NCBI GenBank assembly: GCA_023434205.1
Contig: JAEYTB010000122.1
Coordinates: 1 to 10,085 of the forward strand
Length of the DNA stretch: 10,085 nucleotides
Source of the DNA: Planctomycetota bacterium
GTDB taxonomy: Bacteria; Planctomycetota; Phycisphaerae; Phycisphaerales; UBA1924
Reading direction: 5' to 3'
In this document: in pieces, positions 5,701 through 10,085 of the stretch
Numbering within the stretch: the stretch's first letter is position 1
Layout: the number at the start of each line of letters is the position of its first letter
Notes under the pieces: generated by a model
What the model was told of the DNA's origin: nothing
The model's database searches: none
What the model saw: only the letters and a program-made list of their open reading frames with translations
Position numbers and translations under genes: made by a program

Positions 5701-6981
5701 ATGCCCGACGGCTTCGACAAGTACCAGGCCTTCTACCAGCGGCCCGCCTCCATCGTCGTCGAGTGGCGCGACCGTGAGACCAATGCCGTGGGATGGCTCG
5801 CGATCGACACCCTCCGCGGCGGGGCGGCCGGCGGCGGGACCCGCATGCGGGCGGGCGGCACCCAGCAGGAGGCCGTGTTCCTCGCCAAGACCATGGGCGT
5901 GAAGTTTTGCGTCGCGGGCCCCGAGATCGGCGGTGGCAAGTCGGTCATCGACTTCGACTATGACAAGCACCCGCCCGAGGTGAAGCGCGGCGTGCTGGAG
6001 CGGTGGTACCGCCACATCGCGCCGTACCTCAAGCTCTGCTACGGCACGGGCGGGGACATCGGCGTCGATGAGGTCTCCGAGGCCACGGCGATCATCGAAA
6101 GAATCGTCGGCAACAAGCACCCGCAGGAGGGCATCGCCCGCGGCCATACCTGGCCCGACAGCGAGGGCCCCGCGCCCAAGATCGACCGCCTCAAGCACGG
6201 CGTCGAGGCCCCCGTCAACCTCGCGGACCTGCCCGGGCCGCGCGATGGCCGCTGGATGATCGCCGATGTCGTGACCGGCTTCGGCGTGGTCCGCGCGATC
6301 GAGCGGTATTACAAGCAGCGCAACCTGAAGCTCGAGGGACAGCGGGCGATCCTGGAGGGGTTTGGCGCGGTGGGGGCTTTCGCAGCGTATTACCTGCAGC
6401 AGCTCGGCGTGATCACGGTGGCGGCGTCCAGCCGCGGGGCCAACCGCACGACGCGGGTCATCACGAGCGACAAGGGGCTGAACGTCAACGCCCTGATCCG
6501 GGCCCGCGAGGGGACGGAGCTGCCCAGCCCCGGGTACCCGGGGATTACCGACTCGCCCACCGGCGATGAGCTGTTCCAGCACAAGGCGGACATCTACATC
6601 CCCGGCGCGATCTCACACTCGACCTCCGCGGCGCGCATCGAGCAGCTCAAGGCCTGCGGCATCAAGGTCATCTCCTGCGGCGCGAACAACCCGTTCTGGT
6701 ACGACCGCACCAAGACCCACCTCAAGGACTGGGTCGCGGACATGCTGGCCCTTCAGCGTGTGGCCGACAAGCAGTTCGCGATCATCCCGGACTTCGTGGC
6801 GAACTGCGGCATGGCCCGCACGTTCGCGTACCTGATGAGCGCGGGCAGCAAGACCAACGACGCGTCCATCCTGGCGGATACGGGCGCGACCATCGACCGC
6901 GCGGTGGACCGGCTGCTGGATGGGCACACGCAGCCGAACGGGCTGCTGGAGCGCGGGTACACGGCGTTTATTCCTGAGTAA
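5701..6981 (+). CDS. Glu/Leu/Phe/Val dehydrogenase family amino acid dehydrogenase
   Basis: An NAD(P)-dependent oxidative deaminase interconverting an L-amino acid with its 2-oxo acid and ammonium in the cytoplasm; 426 residues, complete. N-terminal substrate domain: 'GGGTRMRAGG' (44-53), K68 in 'MGVKFC', the catalytic K80 in 'EIGGGKSVID', and D119 in 'GTGGDIGVDE'. These match K68, K80 and D115 of Bacillus leucine dehydrogenase. Cofactor domain: 'VTGFGV' (191-196), Rossmann 'GFGAVG' (220-225), then 'IPGAISHSTS' (300-309) and 'ISCGANNPF' (324-332). The residue before GGT(R) is Gly44, whereas glutamate enzymes have a lysine there for the side-chain carboxylate, so glutamate is not an obvious substrate. 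About 30 residues (145-182) form a segment not typical of leucine dehydrogenases. The ATG at 5701 has GGAG 6 nt upstream. The exact substrate is not decided by the sequence. Confidence 0.9.
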   Translation: MPDGFDKYQAFYQRPASIVVEWRDRETNAVGWLAIDTLRGGAAGGGTRMRAGGTQQEAVFLAKTMGVKFCVAGPEIGGGKSVIDFDYDKHPPEVKRGVLERWYRHIAPYLKLCYGTGGDIGVDEVSEATAIIERIVGNKHPQEGIARGHTWPDSEGPAPKIDRLKHGVEAPVNLADLPGPRDGRWMIADVVTGFGVVRAIERYYKQRNLKLEGQRAILEGFGAVGAFAAYYLQQLGVITVAASSRGANRTTRVITSDKGLNVNALIRAREGTELPSPGYPGITDSPTGDELFQHKADIYIPGAISHSTSAARIEQLKACGIKVISCGANNPFWYDRTKTHLKDWVADMLALQRVADKQFAIIPDFVANCGMARTFAYLMSAGSKTNDASILADTGATIDRAVDRLLDGHTQPNGLLERGYTAFIPE

Positions 6982-6983
6982 GT

Positions 6984-7080
6984 GACGCCGAGTCTGAGCG
7001 AGTCTTCGAGCGAAGGCTCGGGTGGGTCGCTGTGCGAGCCATTCCCGAGACTTCGCCCAGAACGGCTCAGTCTCGGCGTC
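6984..7080. repeat. 97-nt nested imperfect palindrome between convergent genes
   Basis: Three stems nest inside each other, each broken by one mismatch. Outer: 6984-6999 with 7065-7080 (15 of 16 paired; GACGCCGAGTCTGAGC against its partner). Middle: 7011-7022 with 7044-7055 (11 of 12). Inner: 7024-7030 with 7034-7040 (6 of 7), with a TGT loop. The element starts 3 bp after the dehydrogenase stop and ends 4 bp before the DUF3299 stop, filling the gap almost exactly. No U tract follows on either strand. It may act as a bidirectional transcription end or RNA-stabilising hairpin, or be a copy of a dispersed palindromic repeat. Confidence 0.75.
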
Positions 7081-7083
7081 GAC

Positions 7084-7971
7084 TCAGTTCGCCCCCGCCC
7101 CGCCAAAGTCCCGCGGCGTGAGCGTGGCGTCGTCCATCACGTACAGGCCGATCAGCCAGTCCCCCTGCAGGTACGGCTTGACGTGGAACACGCCCGCGAC
7201 GCGGCCGGTGGTCGCGAAGCGGTCGTCGCCCTCGATGGGCTCCTTCAGCGCCACCTCGATCGCGTCGTAGGGCGTGGGCGGGGTGCCGATGCAGCAGCCG
7301 TCCCACTGGTTGAGCATCGAGAGCAACTCCTGCGGCTCCTGGCTGGTCATCGGGAACGCGACGTAACCCGAGATCCGCACGTGCTTGCCGTCGATCATCG
7401 TGATCCGCTCGGGCAGGCGGCGGCGGCCGTTCTGCGGGTCGAAGGCTTCCTCAACCGACACAAGCAGGTCCCAGGTGATGACATAGGGCTTCTCGGCGGT
7501 GCCCTCGCCGCGGAGCGGGAACTTGCCGTCCAGGAGCAGGGAGCCGTCGTCGCGCTTCTCGACCTTCGCGGGCAGCACCTCGAAGTCGCCGAACTTGGCG
7601 AGCGCGACCTCCGCGCCGGGCACCGGCGGGGGCTCGACCGTTGGCGGGGGCAGCACCTCGCCCTCCGCGGGGATCAACGCCTCGAAAGGCTCCCCAGGTG
7701 ACGCGGCGCCGTTCGCGGGCGCGGGGGTTGGGGCCTCCGTTCCCGAGGCGGGCTCGGCCGGCTTCTCAACCGGCTTCTCCGCGGGCCTCTCCGCAGGCAC
7801 CACCGGCTTGGGCGCGGCGACTTCCGGCTTGGGCGCTGGAGGCGCGACCGGCAGCTCGACCGGCGCGCGGGCGACCCGCTGCTCGGGCTTCTTGGGCGAA
7901 CGCGAAGACACCACCGCGTAGGCGCCCGCACCCACCATCACCAGGATCAGAATGGCCCAGAACTTCCACAT
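7084..7971 (-). CDS. Membrane-anchored DUF3299 domain protein
   Basis: A 295-residue protein of unknown molecular function, last gene of an ABC transporter operon. Seen in order: an N-terminal hydrophobic helix (residues 3-22) with no clear cleavage site, so probably a signal anchor; a long Pro/Ala/Glu-rich linker (about 25-120) with 'EKPVEKPAEP' repeats; and a C-terminal domain of DUF3299 type (about 165-285). The domain shows 'LPERITMIDGKHVRISGY' (186-203), 'DGCCIGTPPTPYDAIEV' (224-240) and 'GVFHVKPYLQGDWLIGLY' (260-277). The paired C226-C227 before 'GTPP' is the most conserved-looking feature and could bind a metal or form a disulfide. The domain should lie outside the cytoplasmic membrane. 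The ATG at 7971 was chosen because the hydrophobic helix begins there; the frame is open much further upstream only as a shadow of the permease gene. It follows the permease by 17 bp. Confidence 0.85.
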   Translation of the reverse strand: MWKFWAILILVMVGAGAYAVVSSRSPKKPEQRVARAPVELPVAPPAPKPEVAAPKPVVPAERPAEKPVEKPAEPASGTEAPTPAPANGAASPGEPFEALIPAEGEVLPPPTVEPPPVPGAEVALAKFGDFEVLPAKVEKRDDGSLLLDGKFPLRGEGTAEKPYVITWDLLVSVEEAFDPQNGRRRLPERITMIDGKHVRISGYVAFPMTSQEPQELLSMLNQWDGCCIGTPPTPYDAIEVALKEPIEGDDRFATTGRVAGVFHVKPYLQGDWLIGLYVMDDATLTPRDFGGAGAN

Positions 7972-7988
7972 GCTCAAAGGGTAGTCGC

Positions 7989-9302
7989 TCAGCCCATCGG
8001 GCGCAGGTTCCGCATGACGCTGGTGCGGTACGCCGCCGCCGCGGGCACCAGCCCGGCGAGGCAGGCCAGCAGCACCGTTGCGATCGCCACCGCGATCACC
8101 GCGGGGGGGTCCAGGTCCGGCTCGATGACCAGGCCGAGGCGGCGCTTCATCACCGCCGCGGCGGCCATGGCCCCCACCGCTCCCAGGAGAATCCCCGCGG
8201 CGACGCCCATCAGCCCGATCACCGCCGACTCGGTCAGCACCAGGCCCAGCACGCGGGCGCGGCTCGCGCCCAGCACGCGGAGCACGGCGATCTGGCGGCG
8301 GCGCTGCTCCATCGAGTTGTACAGCGCGAGCATGATCGCGATGGCGCTGGAGATCATCACCACCGCGGCGACGGCGAGCAGGATGCGGTCCACGTTGCCG
8401 ACGATGTCCATCAGCCGGTTCATCTCCTGGTTGGGCTGCGCCACCGTCACGCCCCCCGGGAACCCCTGCCCGCGCCGCAGCCGGTCGAACAGCACCGGCA
8501 GCGAGGCCGATGCGTCCGACCCCTCGCGCGAGCGCACCCGCACGAAGACGTTGGTGATCTTCTTGTCTTCCTCCGTCACGTCGTCCTGCGTGGTCAGCTT
8601 GTGGACGTGCCCATCGGAGCCGTGCTCGGCCTTCTCGATGCGGTCGTGGGCGTGGATCACCCACGTGCTCATCAGCGAGGTGAACACCGCGCGGTCGAAC
8701 GCCTGGCCGGTGGGCTCCAGCACGCCGACGATGCTGTAGACGTACTCGCCGTGGTCGTGGCCGACGTGCTCGCCGCCGCCCTGAGTCGGGAAGCCGTGGG
8801 TCAGGGTCATGGACTGGCCCACCCGCAGCCCGGTCTCCCGCGCCACCGTCGCGCCCAGCACGACCTCGAAGTCGCGCTCGAACACGTCGCCCGTCGCGAT
8901 CCCCCACTCCCCGCCCGGGCGGGGCTTGAACTTCGTAAAGAACTCGCGGCTGGTGGCCACCACGGGGTACCTGGCCTCGTAGCTGTCGCCGAGCTGCACG
9001 GGCACGGCCCAGTCCACCAGCGGCATGCCCGCCACGAACTGCTCGTACTCCCGGAACTGGATCGGCGCCCGCGGCGCGTTGGCGAAGAACAGGCCGTTGA
9101 GCACCGACACCAGCGGGCTGGCATCGCGCGAGAGCAGCAGGTGCATGTTGCCCCCGCCCTGCTCGAAGGCGCGGCGTGCGGCCCCGCGCATCGTCAGCAG
9201 CACCAGCATCAGGGCCACCGCCACCGCCACCGTTACCACCGTCGTCGTCGTCGAGAACAGGCGGGACCGCATGCTCCGCAGGATGATCGTCCAGTCGGTC
9301 AT
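7989..9302 (-). CDS. ABC transporter permease, MacB/FtsX type, with histidine-rich periplasmic domain
   Basis: The membrane subunit of a type VII (MacB/LolCDE/FtsX-like) ABC system; 437 residues. One N-terminal transmembrane helix (about 20-38) is followed by a large extracytoplasmic domain (about 40-300) and three C-terminal helices (about 304-329, 352-384 and 400-421) forming the FtsX domain. The coupling region 'RRRQIAVLRVLGASRARVLG' (334-353) is typical of the family. Such systems work by mechanotransmission or move lipoproteins, peptides or drugs, rather than importing small ions through a pore. The extracytoplasmic domain holds nine of the protein's ten histidines in two patches: H169, H179, H182, H184 ('EHVGHDHGEY') and H217, H219, H227, H232, H234 ('HAHD', 'EHGSDGHVH'). 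This suggests metal binding. The start overlaps the ATPase stop by 4 bp (ATGA), so translation is coupled. Confidence 0.92.
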   Translation of the reverse strand: MTDWTIILRSMRSRLFSTTTTVVTVAVAVALMLVLLTMRGAARRAFEQGGGNMHLLLSRDASPLVSVLNGLFFANAPRAPIQFREYEQFVAGMPLVDWAVPVQLGDSYEARYPVVATSREFFTKFKPRPGGEWGIATGDVFERDFEVVLGATVARETGLRVGQSMTLTHGFPTQGGGEHVGHDHGEYVYSIVGVLEPTGQAFDRAVFTSLMSTWVIHAHDRIEKAEHGSDGHVHKLTTQDDVTEEDKKITNVFVRVRSREGSDASASLPVLFDRLRRGQGFPGGVTVAQPNQEMNRLMDIVGNVDRILLAVAAVVMISSAIAIMLALYNSMEQRRRQIAVLRVLGASRARVLGLVLTESAVIGLMGVAAGILLGAVGAMAAAAVMKRRLGLVIEPDLDPPAVIAVAIATVLLACLAGLVPAAAAYRTSVMRNLRPMG

Positions 9303-9991
9303 CGCGCCACTCCCCCGGCCGCCGCCGCGCCAGCGAGCGCATCCAGCCGTTCCCGCCGTTCAAACCGCGCCGCCATCGTCGGGTCGTGGCTCACGCACAG
9401 CAGCGCGGCCCCGCTCTCCCTGCACACCCGCTGGATCAGCTCGATGGCCTTGGCCGCGTTCTCGGGGTCCAGGCTCGCCGTGGGTTCATCCGCGAGCACG
9501 AGGGCGGGCCCGCACGCCACGGCCCGGGCCACCGCCACCCGCTGCTGCTGCCCCACGCTGAGCTGCTCCACCGGGGCGTTGGGCCGCGCGATCCCCAGCT
9601 GCGAGAGCAGCGCCGCGGCCTTCTTCTGCTGCTCGCCCGGTGACACCCCCGCCAGCATCAAGGCCGCCTTGATGTTCTCCGCTGCCGTGAACCCCTGGAG
9701 CAGGTTGAAGGTCTGGAAGATCATGCCGATCTGCCGGCCCCGGAAGAGGTCGCGGGCGTGCCCACGCAGGGCGTGGATGTCCGTCCCGGCGATCTCGACC
9801 TTGCCCTGCTGGGGGTCCACCAGCCCGGCGATCAGGGACAGCAGCGTGCTCTTGCCCCCGCCCGAGGTCGCGGTGAGCAGCATCTGCTCGCCGGACGCGA
9901 GCTCCAGCCGCCCCACACGCAGCTCGAAGGGCTGGTCGGGGTCGGTGGTCGAGTAGCGGAAGGCCAGGTTCTCGATCTTCAGTGCGGTCAT
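9299..9991 (-). CDS. ABC transporter ATP-binding protein (LolD/MacB-type)
   Basis: The cytoplasmic ATPase that powers the adjacent permease; 230 residues, usual for a stand-alone LolD-like subunit. Motifs: Walker A 'ATSGGGKST' (41-49), Q-loop 'IFQTFNLL' (91-98), signature 'LSVGQQQRVAVARA' (144-157), Walker B and D-loop 'ALVLADEPTASLD' (163-175), and the switch histidine H202 in 'VSHD'. All catalytic residues are present. The first Walker A glycine is replaced by Ala41, and the signature is LSVGQ rather than LSGGQ; both are tolerated in relatives. The ATG at 9991 (MTALKIENLAF) starts right at the nucleotide-binding domain. A longer frame to a TTG at 10045 would begin inside the terminator of the upstream gene. 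No ribosome binding site is visible. It is the first gene of the ATPase-permease-DUF3299 operon. Confidence 0.93.
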   Translation of the reverse strand: MTALKIENLAFRYSTTDPDQPFELRVGRLELASGEQMLLTATSGGGKSTLLSLIAGLVDPQQGKVEIAGTDIHALRGHARDLFRGRQIGMIFQTFNLLQGFTAAENIKAALMLAGVSPGEQQKKAAALLSQLGIARPNAPVEQLSVGQQQRVAVARAVACGPALVLADEPTASLDPENAAKAIELIQRVCRESGAALLCVSHDPTMAARFERRERLDALAGAAAAGGVAR

Positions 9992-10013
9992 GTGGGCCAG
10001 ATGGTACAGCGAG

Positions 10014-10036
10014 CCGTTGCCCGGTGCCCCCAACGG
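10014..10036. promoter_or_regulatory. 23-bp dyad in the leader of the ABC operon, candidate operator
   Basis: CCGTTG (10014-10019) and CAACGG (10031-10036) form a perfect 6-bp inverted repeat with an 11-bp spacer. It lies 23-45 bp upstream of the ATPase start, within the only space (9992-10043) between the upstream terminator and the operon. Operators of dimeric repressors have this size and symmetry, but the sequence matches no consensus I can name with confidence, and a short RNA hairpin is equally possible. Confidence 0.4.
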
Positions 10037-10043
10037 CCGTTTC

Positions 10044-10081
10044 AAAAAAGCACCACGCCACGCATCGAGCGTGGCGTGGTG
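10044..10081 (-). terminator. Strong rho-independent terminator of a gene beyond the right edge
   Basis: A perfect 13-bp stem, CACCACGCCACGC (10051-10063) with GCGTGGCGTGGTG (10069-10081), encloses a 5-nt loop. On the minus strand it is followed by C and TTTTTT (10049-10044). It should end transcription of a minus-strand gene lying to the right and so isolate the ABC operon, which then needs its own promoter within about 50 bp. Confidence 0.88.
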
Positions 10082-10085
10082 AAAA

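Noticed and set aside
7739..7880. Repetitive Pro/Ala/Glu/Lys coding stretch as a DNA repeat element
   Set aside because: The repetition (EKP-type units) belongs to the flexible linker of the DUF3299 protein and continues in frame; nothing suggests a separate repeat or CRISPR array.
7972..9363. Upstream extension of the DUF3299 frame giving a 759-residue protein
   Set aside because: The extension overlaps the permease gene in another frame and reads as low-complexity sequence. The hydrophobic N-terminal helix beginning at the ATG at 7971 marks the true start.
7641..9956. Very long plus-strand open frame (771 codons) opposite the ABC operon
   Set aside because: It is antisense to three recognised genes; the translation is Arg/His/Pro/Ala-rich low-complexity sequence. 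High GC with few stop codons explains it.
9992..10045. N-terminal extension of the ABC ATPase to a TTG at 10045
   Set aside because: It would start in the U tract of the preceding terminator and add residues absent from the family; the ATG at 9991 begins right at the conserved domain.

Overview
The window is GC-rich, compact bacterial DNA that most likely comes from a planctomycete, probably class Phycisphaerae. Two features point there. One is a 53-residue Lys/Arg-rich protein (5424-5585) of the kind known as the small basic signature protein of the Planctomycetes-Verrucomicrobia-Chlamydiae group. The other is a secreted protein (2962-3699) ending in a PEP-CTERM-like tail with the 'PSPGSLALLGFGALAMRRRRR' pattern usual in planctomycetes. 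Only three of the nine gene starts that can be judged show a clear Shine-Dalgarno sequence, which also fits that phylum. The placement is inference from gene content; no rRNA gene is present.

Layout: the left end holds a minus-strand pair, a DUF971 protein followed by recG, whose 3' end is cut off at base 1. It is divergent, across 68 bp, from pyrF (orotidine-5'-phosphate decarboxylase, type 2). pyrF converges on the PEP-CTERM protein gene, with a hairpin terminator between them. After about 300 bp without a gene comes a lone minus-strand nuoI (NADH:quinone oxidoreductase 23-kDa ferredoxin-like subunit) with its own terminator. It is divergent from a plus-strand run: a single-pass membrane protein with a possible SPOR-like C-terminal domain, the small basic protein, and a Glu/Leu/Phe/Val-type amino acid dehydrogenase.

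A 97-nt nested imperfect palindrome separates the dehydrogenase from the convergent minus-strand operon at the right end: an ABC ATPase, a MacB/FtsX-type permease and a membrane-anchored DUF3299 protein. ATPase and permease overlap by 4 bp, and the DUF3299 gene follows 17 bp later. A strong terminator (10044-10081) for a gene beyond the right edge separates this operon from what lies upstream.

The region most worth attention is this right-end operon. Its gene order matches, from memory, a zinc-responsive operon of Pseudomonas aeruginosa (PA4063-PA4066), and the extracytoplasmic part of the permease here carries a dense group of histidines. A role in metal homeostasis or metal-linked envelope traffic is therefore a reasonable hypothesis. 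A 23-bp dyad sits in the short leader where an operator would be expected. The left and centre are mainly housekeeping genes. No CRISPR array, insertion sequence, tRNA or rRNA gene was seen.
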